The notes beneath the pieces were generated by a model. The model worked only from the letters and a program-made list of their open reading frames with translations, was not told the DNA's origin and did not search any database. From contig JAUIRK010000567.1 in assembly GCA_030549495.1 (NCBI GenBank), forward strand, positions 102,501-166,500: DNA of 64,000 nt, in the 5' to 3' direction. Made by a program: the position numbers and the translations under genes. Within the stretch, counting starts at the first letter, position 1; each line of letters begins with the position of its first letter. Shown one piece after another: positions 48,831-60,099 of this stretch. This DNA comes from Nectonema munidae (taxonomy: Eukaryota > Nematomorpha > Nectonematoida > Nectonematidae).

Positions 48831-49984
48831 AAGAAATAAAGAACTTAAAAGCAATTAATGAATAAAAATTGTACTCAATTCAAAGACTAAATTATATATT
48901 CTTTTAAATGGAACTTATTCGCAAAAATCGCAAATGACCCAATATAGATGCAATATGTGGCGCAAAATGATCCATTCAATGTCCTCTTCTGAATTCCAGT
49001 GGAAATCCTTCCAGATTTCCTAGGGCATCGAGGATTCCAGTTTTAAAACCACTGAGTTAGAAGGTAATGATGCAATCAGAATTACAAACAAGGTAATTTG
49101 ACTTTATAAAATCGGTGCAGTCTTCCGCCCTTATGGTAGGGTTGAGAGAATACAGTGCAAGTATAATGTCGGGTAATAGTGGTGGTGTGTTTATTAGACA
49201 AAAATCCTTTCATAATAAATTTTGAAAATTATAAAAAAAAACCCCAAAATTTTAAGGATGTGCGCTCATGTTAAACATATGAAAATATTATATGTTTGCA
49301 GATTGACTTAATTTTTGAAATTATTTTTTATTTAAAATAGGATTTCTCAATCAACTCGAATCGCTTGGAATTTTTTAACAAGAATTTGGATGATGCAAAT
49401 CTTTTTCATTGCAATTTTGGGAGAAATATATACACATATTTTTTTTATCAAAATAAAACATTTTTACTCTCATCTTTTTTAACTAGAATTCTGGGCAGAA
49501 AGTACGCGTGTTATTTGTTCTTTTATCGTTTTTCCGTTTTATGTGTTTTAACAAAATCTCTGGAGTATATATACGCATTTTCTATATAGCAAAAAAAATA
49601 CGATTTAAATTTAGAGTTTGCCCAATTAAACAAATCGGCCAATTCTCTTGACAAATAAACGGAGGCAAAACTTTTGTTTCACTTTTTAACTCCATAAATG
49701 TGTGAGCTTGAATGCTTCGAGATTCTATGAAGACCAATGCGCCCTTTTCCGTCATGTGCACATTGCACATATAGCACTCACCTCTCGCTCAACTTTCCCA
49801 CTCTTGAGTCAATAACGGAGTCCTGTGAGGACCCTGAAATTGCCCGTTCCGCGTAGGAAAGTATTTAAACTGTTTTCCATAATTGAAGAAGAAATTATTC
49901 CTACAGTTCAAACTAATAGATAAAACAAGAAGCCACAACTTCATTTTTACCAACTATAGTTTTACTTCTTAGCGTATATAAGAT

Positions 49985-50400
49985 TACTTATCCCTAATCA
50001 TTGTAGATCGCTATAATCATATGGTTTCTAAAAGACATTCCTATTACATTGTTTATTATGACTGACTATTCTTCATTGTTTTAATGATTTTATTTTGATA
50101 TTGCAATTCATTATAACTGTAATCATAATCCTCGAACATATTTTTAAACAGTTTTGGGAGAACTATGCTAAACACCAATGATGAATGTGATCATTGGAAA
50201 CTCTTCTACCATTATATGATTGAATGAATGGAAAACTTTAAAAAAGCCCTAAAAACATCGTATAAACACATTTTTAAAAATCTTGTTTCCAATTACTAGA
50301 ATCTTCCTTACAAAGGCGTTCATTTAAAGTTTTTTTTTTAATTTATTTCCAAACACGAAAATTGATCTAGAAAATGATTGCAACAAAAGTAATGTAGCAG
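49985..50400 (+). repeat. Possible diverged partner of the 28240-28600 sequence
   Basis: TTGTAGATC near the start, then GCGTTCATTTAAAG and ATTGATCTAGAAAATGATTG parallel TTGTAGATC, GCATCCATTTAAAG and CTTGATCTGAAAAATGATGG at 28254-28570. The similarity is patchy. Confidence 0.35.
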
Positions 50401-53400
50401 ACTCAATTGTTATTTGAACTGTAATAGCAATAACAACCAACTTTCTACTACAGCAAATGGAAAAAGAATTAAAAACACAAACATACTCATCACCAATCAA
50501 AATTAATTGATCACGTATAAAGCGTTACCCGGGCGAAAAACGAAAACATTTTGGTCTGGAGGAAAGGGAGGCACTTTACCACTTTTATGTAGTTTAGTGA
50601 AAAAATATTTTAACACCAGCTGGTGAATCAAATGAGAAGTTAAGGATCACATTTAATTACCAACAAAAGAATGGATTTGCATCCAGAAAGAGACTATATA
50701 CGCCATTATATGAAACACAATACGTTATCTTGTCGAGGGAAGAAGACGAAGATAGAATGAGATGGAATCATTGAAAATTCCAGAATGCTCTTAAAGTTTG
50801 AGAAGGCCTTAACTCTAAAGATAGAAGGCGTTTTTGATAACCTTAGCTGTCTATACCTCCTTTACTTCCAGCTTTCCTAGATGTTAGAAAATTTCAAAGT
50901 TAAGTTTTATCACCTCTTTCTTCCTTCCTTTTATAAAGTTTGAGGATCAACATGGTTTTGATGGATAAATCCATCATATAGCCATGCATAAATTTTTGGA
51001 AAGAATCTTTTCATATGAAAATTTATTTATCCTATCAAATTAGAGAACAAATTGTCTATTTCATCTTAAAAGCTATTTTTCAAATCATGTGATAAAATGA
51101 ATTATGATTGATTGTTTTACGTCAAAATTTGAGCATAATGCAAAATTTTGAAATTTCCTACTGAAAAAATGGAATTCACGCAGAGATGAGAAAAAAATAA
51201 GAAATTTTTTTACAGAATATAAAAATTTAACTATTTTAAAATTCGTTTTCACAAGAAGTAAATTTACAATAAACACTCACACTCACACACATATTTATAT
51301 ATATATACATATATCAGTAGATGTAATCATATTACAATTTTTACACGATTTTGAAAGCCTCAAAAGTTTCTGCAGGTAAAACAAATTTGCTTCTTCACTC
51401 AAAATATTTTGGAAGATAAGATAATCTCAAATTGATCACTCGTTCAAATAAGATTCCCAATGGAAATTTATGAGAGCATTTTAGATCTAATTTGATATGT
51501 GCAGAGATCGCATATGCTACGCTATGTTTCAAAATTGCTATAGAAGATAGACGCTAGTTCGATTAACTCAATTTCCTTTTTTATTGATTCTTTTCGTTGC
51601 AAATAAATTCTATCAGACAAGATATCCCAATCAATAAGCTTATGTGATTTATTTATTCCTCAATTTCACTCACTTAACACCACTTTATTAACCGGGTAAC
51701 AACGAAAGTTGACCATAGTAGACTTTATAAAAATATGATCATCAGCATTTTTAAATTCTTTTTAATACAAATAATCTTTTTTACATTGGATATCATCTGA
51801 TTATTCTCGTCGTTAACGCATCCATAAAACACGCGTGAAATATAATCCACAAAGAATATCATATATTGTATAAATATATAAGCTATAAAATCAATTCTTA
51901 TCCAAAAAATTGATTATCTTATTTAATTAAATATACATTTTTAAACAGAGCTGACATTTAATGTTTTAAATGAAACTTTGCTTATCATATCTAAAATTTA
52001 AATTTAAACAATAAATTTTCTGCCTTTTTTACATTCCCATATTTCAACTTTGAACCAACTTTTTGCAACATTTATCTAATTTTACAAAAATGTGTTATTT
52101 ACCATTAACGATGCTTCTTCAAATCAACTTCTTTAAACTGACTCTTCAAAGCGAACAAAAAAAATAATATTATTATGCAATGAGTGCACTAAAGAATACT
52201 GGCGGAATTTATTAACATGATGATTAAAAACAGTCAAAAACAATTGATTTTCATTCGAAATTAGAAACTTTTTTTATATATCGTATTTTCTTTACTCCAA
52301 AGCGATTTTACCTTACCAAAAAAGTGGAGGCAAGAACACAAAGTTTCTTTTCTAGTCATAATAATACATATGTAGGTCCTCACAGAATGTCACATTTCTT
52401 TTCATGCTGCTATAATTCTGTTTAAAGGAAATCTTTGTGATTTTTCTTCATATTCAGTTTTGAAGGTCGTATTTGCTTAATCCGCTCACTTTAGGTGCGT
52501 GTAACGAAATGAAAAAGGTGTATTGAAGTAAGTTACGCTTTACTCGAAATCATTTTTGCTTTAAAAGCAAAGGTTTATACAAAAACAAAAAGAACTTTGA
52601 TGAAAGGAAAAGAAGTTAATGAAACTCATCTTTACTTGAAAATAAACATCAAGACTTCAGAAAAAAACACTCAGACTAATGTTTTTCAAAAGTTACTTTG
52701 CACATACACCTCTTCTATTCTCTCAAATTCCTTCTCTAATAGTGTCTCGTATATTTATTCTAAAGCTATAGCAATCCTTATACTGAAATAAGTTAGTCAC
52801 TGCCTACCTGATATTTTCGATAAATTAATCTCGTATAATTACGAAAAACAAAGATGCTCACCTAGATGAATAGAAAACATGAATCTAGTCCCATCGTACA
52901 AACTTTATAATTCTAAGCAAGCTATTGAGTATAAAATGTCACACTTTTATAATTCAAATTTAATTTTTTTTCGCATTAATTTGTATTCTATCAAAGGCTT
53001 TAAAAAACGTGGACATGACACATTTTTAGCTGGTTATTACATGGTGTGTTCGACTACCAATTCTTACTCATGTAATAAATTGATATATATATATATATAA
53101 TTTATTTATTTGTTTATTCGTATTTATATATATTTTTTTATAATAATTACTTATATTATTATCTAACCTAAATTGCATCTGTGATTTTTGAGTTAAATGG
53201 GGTAACTTATGAATATCTGCCATACAGGCGGTCATTTTTGACTATTTGTGCAAGTTAATGTTTGTTACCTACACCACTTTCAATTATATATATTCTTTTG
53301 TTGTAATCTTTACATTGTCTTAATAAATATATCCTTCTTCTTCTTCTTCAAGTAAATATCCACTAAAAATTTTCTCAAACACAAAGACACTACAAATATT

Positions 53401-53480
53401 GTCTTTGAAGCATCTATTTGCCATTAAATTTAACACGCATATTAGATGAATTTTAAAAAGGTATGAATGTTTGGAAGCAT
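50400..53480. other. AT-rich stretch, no gene supported
   Basis: Contains (TA)n runs at about 51297-51312 and 53082-53099. The frames at 52597-52791 and 52879-53100 are low in complexity and unrecognised. Confidence 0.4.
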
Positions 53481-53486
53481 CTGGAT

Positions 53487-53560
53487 CAGGGTTTCTCAAC
53501 GTGGACCATATGGCCCCCTTTGGGGCCACAAGAAATTTAAAGGGGGCCACAGAAAAAAAT
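53487..53560 (+). mobile_element. hAT left end, unpaired
   Basis: CAGGGTTTCTCAACGTGGAC followed by a C- and G-rich subterminal region is a hAT-type terminus. No matching right end or 8-bp duplication of ATCTGGAT was found downstream. Confidence 0.45.
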
Positions 53561-54290
53561 ATGATTTCTATACAATACATCAGATCGTAGAGAAGTCCCG
53601 AAACAAGTTATAAGTTCGGATTGATATAGATGGATGCTTAAATGAAAAAGGTTAGTTGACGAAAAGACTCATTTTTATTTATAAAAATGCCCCAAAGCTT
53701 TGTCGATTTTTCTATGTTATATACATATGGTACAAAAACTATTTAAGCAACTATATCTTGAAACTATTCTATTCTGATAAAGTTTTTTTTATAGTTTTGT
53801 TAACGCATCTACTACGTTTAGACCGTTAATATTAAGTAAAAAAGACTCATTTTGAAAGCAACTTCAATTCTAAACTATTATGAAAAAAAGTTATGACTTA
53901 GAAGCAGTGTAATTTTTGAAAGAATTTTACAGTTTTTGTTTTGCTTTGGCTGTTTGAATGAATAACTTCATGAAAAAGTTCCCAATTTTCGTTTTTCACC
54001 TCTAAAAATAAAAAAATATTAAAAAAAAACTTTATGGGGCCATACAATAATACTTAGGCAAAACGGTTTAAAAAAAATTTCTTTTTATTTTGCCCAATTT
54101 TACAAATAATATTTAAAATATCACTTCAATGCACATTTGCAGAATGTTGTATGTATTCAAATGTTATGTATTGTATATAAAGGCAACATTTGTCATTATT
54201 GCAAATTTTTGACTCAAAATAGGTCTTTTTTTTTACTTTTTCTAAAAATAATAAATAGAGAAACAATATTTTTGATGGATTCAGACTGAG

Positions 54291-54852
54291 CAGAGGCATG
54301 AAAAATTCAAATGGAGGGGGGGCAAAATTTATTATTCATTTTGATTGATTTACAATCTGAAAATATGAGAAATTGAAGTCAGGTTAAAAAAAAGTGTAAA
54401 AAATAACACAAAATTTATTAAAAATTATGAAACAAGTGTTAATATAGATAACTTTCTAGGTTTTTCAAACCATATTTTTTTGAACATTTCGAAAGTAGTA
54501 GAATTTGTTATTCTTTTTTCATAATGTAAAAGTGCAAGCTGAGCTTCTCAATAGGGAGTCATCGATCTACGATGAGGGTGTCAATTCTATTGAGAGCAGA
54601 AAAGACACACTCTATGCAAGAACTGAAGTATCCTGTTGTTGTCGACATAAGGTAGATATATTTTATATATTTACTTCAAGAGATAAAATAAAGTTGGTTA
54701 TTTCGGCATTGATATAGTTTGTATTTTTTTATATAAGACTTCTCAAGAACACTACTTTCTCTAACATTGTTGCAAATTTTTTTTAAAAAGAACTTTTTTT
54801 GGTATTTCAGGGGGAGGGGGGGCAGCCCTCTGCCCCCTTAGCCACGCCTCTG
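54291..54852. mobile_element. Non-autonomous hAT element (562 bp)
   Basis: Left end CAGAGGCATGAAAAATTC; right end (reversed) CAGAGGCGTGGCTAAGG. Both lead into G-rich sequence. Flanks AGACTGAG (54283-54290) and AGGCTAAG (54853-54860) match at 6 of 8 positions, suggesting an older insertion. Confidence 0.75.
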
Positions 54853-55959
54853 AGGCTAAGCAAAGTTGTTTAAAAAAAGTGAAGGAGGTATATTTTGTTT
54901 TTCCTCAAAATAAAGTATGCTCCAATTCTGATATTCATAAAAATGATGAATTCTTAGAATGCCCGATTTTAAATATCATTTTTTATATGATTTATTCAAA
55001 ACTTTTTATGATTATATTTATATCAAATTTGTTGGATAAAACAGAAAACAGGAAAAAATTATAGAAAGTAGAAAAAATGGAAGAATGAAAAAATCGCTTT
55101 CATGTTATATATAAAAGTTCGAAAATCCAAACATGTGAAAAATCACACAAAAGTGGTATAAAGAATTTTTTTAATTTTTGTTATATAAATGGTGTGAAAG
55201 GAACAGGCAGTTGCTTGAAAATTTTGCAAATGTCTGTGTTTATGATTTGAAAAAATTTTAAATGTAAAGTTTACTATTTGACAAAATTTTAAGAAACCTT
55301 CGAGCAAAATAATTTGTTTTAAAGTCAAGATACTTTCGTTTCTTGAAGCAAATTTTATTATAAAGCGATCTTTTACTTTTTATCAAGTTTATGGGAAAAA
55401 GAATTCAACGCTATCTTTAAAAAAGTGTTCAAATTTGTAAAAAAAAAAAGTAAGTACTGTCTTAACCTGATATGCTTACTCCTTGGCTTGAGAATTTTCA
55501 GAACACACAAATTGATTATTATTTGGTTCAAGGGTATTAAGTTTAAAACGGAACAAATTCATAACGAGTTGGAGCGTATACAAATTTTCAAAAAAAGTGT
55601 AAGAAAAAACAGGCTATAAAAGTCCACAAAAAATATCATCGGCTTTTTCGGGAAATTTATTAAAACTAAATTTTTTAAAAATCAAGTTTTTTCTTTTTGG
55701 GACTAATAAAAACTTAAAAAATATAAAGTATTTACATTTTTTTTTGCCAAAATGTTTAATTTAATTAATAAGGTTTAGTTTAATTTTCATAACTAAATCT
55801 TAAATTCAAAGTTTAAGCAGCAATGACTTTACATCAAACAAAGTATTTTTATTTAAATATTTAATGGAAAAGGTGAGATTTTAAAAATCAAAACAAAATA
55901 AAATTTATATTATATATTTATTCTTGATCATCATTTTCCTCATCAATGTTCTTTGAATG

Positions 55960-57610
55960 AAGAAGCCCAGTTTCACTGATTTTTCATCTTGAAAAAAACT
56001 TGTTGTCACATTACTCTACCGGTTAGAACAGTGCACTTAAGAAGAGTGTGTCGCCCATCGTTCTGCAGCTACATGACACTCCCAACTTTCTGCTTTATAA
56101 CTATAGATATCTAGACTGTCTGGAGCAATAGGCTTATCAGTCTCAATTGGCCTTAAAATGTCATTAATTTTCCATCCTCATTCTTCTGTCTGTCAATTAT
56201 TTCCCATCCATTCCTGAACATTAGAGATATGCTCTGAAAGAATGTTGCTTAGTCGCAACACTTGTTGAAAGTAAAGTTGCAAATTGGAAGTTTGAAGAAA
56301 GTTGCATTCTGCTAATTGTAGCAATGTTGCAAAACTAGTCTAACGATGCAATCGATCCAGCATAAAGTTTTTTAAAGAAAGTTTCTCCAGCTTTTTGTGC
56401 TGTTTGCAAAAAATAAATATTTTTAGAGAATCAATCATATTCCTTTTTTATGCACTAGATTGAATGCTTTGCGCTTCATAGCTATCTTTATAGTTGTTTG
56501 AGCTACAAGCATCACTAATAGGTCATTGTCAGTTCCACAAACACTTACCGGTTTGCAAAGCTTAGCCATATCTAAAGCAGTTTAGTGTGTCCACTTTAAG
56601 GTCTTTTTTTTCATTCCTCGGGGAACGAGGATCTCGTAATTTTTGAAAATTTCCCCGGGGATTCCCCAGGGAAGAAAAAGCGATTTTTTTACAGTAAAAA
56701 CTGTTCAGAAAAGAAAATTTAAAAGTCTCATATAAGATTTTTATTGAAAAAAATTTAAATGCATAAAAGATTTATGTTTTAAAAAAATATCTAAGAAAAA
56801 TTAGAGCGTTCAAAGTTTCATCATTCAACTGGTTTCTTATTTTTGTAGAAAAATAACCCATTGACGAAAACACTCTTTCGGCATCCACAAAAGTTGGTTT
56901 TATGCTCTTTAAATTTTTGAATAAAGTTTCTAAAACTTCGGGCCTCCTATTTGTTTCTAAATAAAGGTCAAATGTTTTTTTCATTATTTCCTCTATGCTT
57001 GAAATCTTGCTTTTAGTTTCACGTTCTTCATTTTCATTAATCTTCAGAAATTCGTCCAATTCCTCCTTCACGCTTTTCTTCTCTATTTTTTTGTTGTTAA
57101 TGATTAATGTTTCATCTTTCTTCTCCGTTACTTCGATATTTTTGTCGTCGGATTCGACAAAAATTTTTTTTCAAAAATTCCCCGAGGAAATTTAAAAATT
57201 TTTTTCGAGGACGAGGATTTTGAAATTTCACGATTCCCCGGGGACTCGAGGACGAGGAATCCCGGGGTGGACATCCTAGTTGTGATACAAGCAAGGAATC
57301 TGGGTCTCTTGTGCTTGCTTTACGAAGATTCCTGATTCCTTCAGAAAATTACATAGCATCTTTATAAGAGATGATTTATTGTAATTATTTGCCAGAAAAG
57401 CTGCTTTAGTGGTAGTTGTTAGTGTTTTCTTTTCAAAAATGATGTCACTCGACATTGACTTTTCTGCTCTGCGTAAATGCTCTGCTGTTTTGGTAGACAC
57501 AGTCGTGTAGCCGTCTAACACAATACAACTACTAGTGTAACACTGAAATATATCTTCATATGTTGATGGATGTGGACAAGTAACGAGCTTCCTCCATCTA
57601 TGGCAAACTG
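55960..57610 (-). pseudogene. Broken copy of a dispersed gene of unknown class ('FDGY...STK...RR' type)
   Basis: The minus-strand segment 57600-57276 contains CQFAIDGGS, TYEDIFQCYTSSCIVLDGYT and STKTAEHLRRAEKS, then AAFLANNYNKSSLIKMLCNF. After the nested hAT it resumes below 56584 with LDMAKLCKPVSVCGTDNDLL and VMLV. This order (D-G-G, T-Y-x-D-I, V-F-D-G-Y-x-x-x-S-T-K-x-x-E-H-x-R-R, F-L-x-N-x-x-N-K-x-x-L-I, then D-x-D-L-L-V-M-L) matches multi-copy proteins I have seen in aquatic invertebrate and fish genomes. Their mobile class is not known to me. This copy is broken in several places and treated as a fossil. Confidence 0.5.
56584..57278 (-). mobile_element. Internally deleted hAT (695 bp) with the transposase C-terminus
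   Basis: The ends TAGTGTGTCCAC and (reversed) TAGGATGTCCAC form 12-bp inverted repeats with two mismatches. They are followed on both sides by CCTCG/CGAGG-rich subterminal repeats. The minus-strand frame 57071-56772 contains SIKPTFVDAERVFSSMGYFS and LNDETLNALIFLRYFF. This is the hAT C-terminal dimerisation domain (P-x-x-x-x-x-E-R-x-F-S-x-x-x...L). The rest of the transposase is missing. A clean 8-bp target duplication could not be assigned. It interrupts the gene at 55960-57610. Confidence 0.75.
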
Positions 57611-58478
57611 GCAGTTTTTTGGAATATAAAATTGTACTTCAGTAAAAGCAAAGTAACTGCAGCGTAGAAGACATTTCGTTGATTTTCGCATAACACCATC
57701 ATAAGATAAAGAAGGAGATTGAAGAAAAAAAAATTATTTCAGAGCTTGTTTTAAAAATGGAAGGAATTGGCTTGAACAAAAGAGTTGAATTTACTGCCTT
57801 ATTTCGTCGTCTAACTTTGACGCTATTTTTATCTCGCATGGTTTTTACTCTGTCATTTCTGAGACAGTGAAATTTCTAATTTTTTCCTATTATTTTAGAT
57901 TCTGCAACTTGGCCAATATAAAAAGAACAGTCATAATTGATACGCTACAACGCCAGTTGAGTTAGAAAGCAAAAAAGCAATTCGATAACCTCCAAAAGGA
58001 GAATGTATTCTTAGTGAGTGAATAAAAACAGCTAAGTCTCTCTTAAAATGAAATGCGAGTAGATGAACGAAGATCTTCGTATTGTTCTGAAGCAGCAGCA
58101 TACAGCACATATAAGTACACATCTCCAAAGAATCACATATAGGAACACAATTTAGTTAAAGTGCTGTTAGTATTCCCGTACCATATTTAGATACGATTCT
58201 GAATACAAATTAGAACTGATTTAAGAAAGACAAATCAAATATGTCTTACGTATTGACATTGTGAACATAAACTGGAACAAAAATTATTATGCAATTACAT
58301 TTCATCATTTGGCAAAAATTGTTTAAGCATTATAGCTATTTTAAATTCATTATTACCAAAGGCTCAATTGCGTTCTCTGAGAAGGAGTGGTATATATCCT
58401 TAATATTGTTTTTTATATACAGTTAACAAATATTAAATGATTTATATATGATTTTTGAAGTCACATTTTTCAAATCAT

Positions 58479-58556
58479 AATTGGTCGCATAAGTTACCAA
58501 TGACATAATTGGTTGCATAAGTTAGCAATGACATAATTGGTCACATAAACTTACGC
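58479..58556. repeat. 28-bp tandem repeat, nearly three units
   Basis: Unit AATTGGTCGCATAAGTTACC plus eight more bases (AATGACAT), repeated with one or two changes per copy (GGTCGC, GGTTGC, GGTCAC). Confidence 0.85.
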
Positions 58557-58707
58557 ATAAGTTGCCGTAGTTTTTGAACAATCATCGCTACAAAGTCCAA
58601 ATGAAAGGCATTTTGTGCATTCTAAATTCTAAGTGTATAAAACCAACATTTAATTTTTTTATTTATTTATTGAATTTATTCAAAAGAGATTCTGACAATG
58701 TTCCTAA

Positions 58708-59189
58708 TAGGGTTTGCATAAGCATCGAAAATTAGGAACCGATACCGAAAAAACTTACAAAACCGAAAAATCCCGGTTCCAAGCGGTTCCTTAAGGAGAT
58801 ATATAGACAGCAAAAAGATGCAATAAAATTGACGTTTTTGATTTATTATAAACAGATGTACACTTTTTTTTCTATAATCATTATCATTAAAATGGTTCTA
58901 GGAGAAAAGTGTGCAAACGACAAAAGTGTGCAGCAGAGAAAAAAAGAAAAATAAACTCTTTTGTCGTTTGCCCACTTTTCTCCGTTTATCATTAAAATGA
59001 GATGACAAAGGAAAAAAGATTTTATATGAATGAAGTGCAGTAAAGTTTTATCCAAAGAATTGCATAGTGAAATAAATCAATTACAACTAAGTTATTCTCG
59101 GAACCGGGAATACTTTACGGTTCCGAGACGGTTCCCAAATTTTTAGAACTGGGAACGTCCCGGTATTTCATAACCTGGAGCAAACCTTA
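58708..59189. mobile_element. hAT-type MITE (482 bp) with an internal hairpin
   Basis: Left end TAGGGTTTGC; right end (reversed) TAAGGTTTGC. GTTCCTAA (58700-58707) and GTTCCTAT (59190-59197) flank it, 7 of 8 matching. Subterminal GGTTCC/GGAACC motifs are repeated on both sides (about 58729-58795 and 59099-59160), as in hAT elements with several transposase binding sites. No coding capacity. Confidence 0.85.
58901..58983. repeat. 26-bp stem hairpin inside the MITE
   Basis: 58901-58926 (GGAGAAAAGTGTGCAAACGA...) pairs with 58958-58983 with 25 of 26 bases complementary, around a 31-base A-rich loop. Confidence 0.85.
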
Positions 59190-59381
59190 GTTCCTATACA
59201 TGAACAAATTTGAAATACAAAAAAATTGCATGAAAAAATGTGAACAGCTTGGAAGTGAGCAATGGGCAGTTAAAATTTTTCAAATAAAAATAGACATTAA
59301 AAATCATATATTTAATAAATAATTTTTTGAAATGATAAAATACTATTCATTTTACTGATCAAAACCTTTATGACTGTTTAC

Positions 59382-59470
59382 ACCAAGGGTCATCAAACTT
59401 TTTAAGCCGTCGACCCTTTCACAGATTATTATTTGCTTTCTCTACCGACCCCCAGAGAAGTAATATGAAA
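59382..59470 (+). mobile_element. hAT-like left end, unpaired
   Basis: CAAGGGTCATCAAACTTTTT followed by GCCGTCGACCC and a later ACCGACCCCCAGAG resembles the ends of Charlie/Buster-type hAT elements. The right end is not recognised. A second unpaired terminus of similar style (CATGGGTTACCAACC, then a C-rich run) lies at 59992-60035. Confidence 0.4.
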
Positions 59471-60099
59471 TCTATTTTTGCTTTCTGATGATGAGCAATA
59501 ATATATGAAAAATTTACCTTTAAAATAATAGTATATAAAATGGAAAAATCGAATCAATATTTATTGGAAAATTCTTTTTTCAATAATATTTCAATAAACA
59601 TTGAATTTTTTCTAGTATATAAAATAAAATTTTATTCTTTGTTTACATACTAATACATAACTTTCATGACTAAATTGATTTTTTCCTGTCTAGAAATTTA
59701 ATTGATTCTCCACAACACAACCGGCCGCTTTTAACTATATTGAGAAAAGGTAATCATCTTGTGAAAAGCGGGCCTCAAATCGTGATGCATTGATTGGCAT
59801 TTCAATCATTAGTTTGATTCGTTGCTGATAAAACAGGTGTTATGTATGATGTACGAATTAGCATGATCTCTCTGTGATTAATCCAAACACATTGTAGCAC
59901 TAATATTGCTAGTGAAATTAATTCATGTGGCGGACGACAGCGGCAGAGATTTTATGAACTTCCACACCTTTTTATTTATCTGTATATGAAGACCATGGGT
60001 TACCAACCCCCGCCCCCCTCCCCCACCTAGGGAAAATTTCGCCAGTGAAAAATTTTATATCGCCCGTAGACTGATATACGTGTATGGGGAAAATCGAGA

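Noticed and set aside
59382-60080. One hAT element between the two hAT-like termini at 59382 and 59992
   Set aside because: Both termini appear to point the same way and no 8-bp duplication was found, so they are more likely two fragments.
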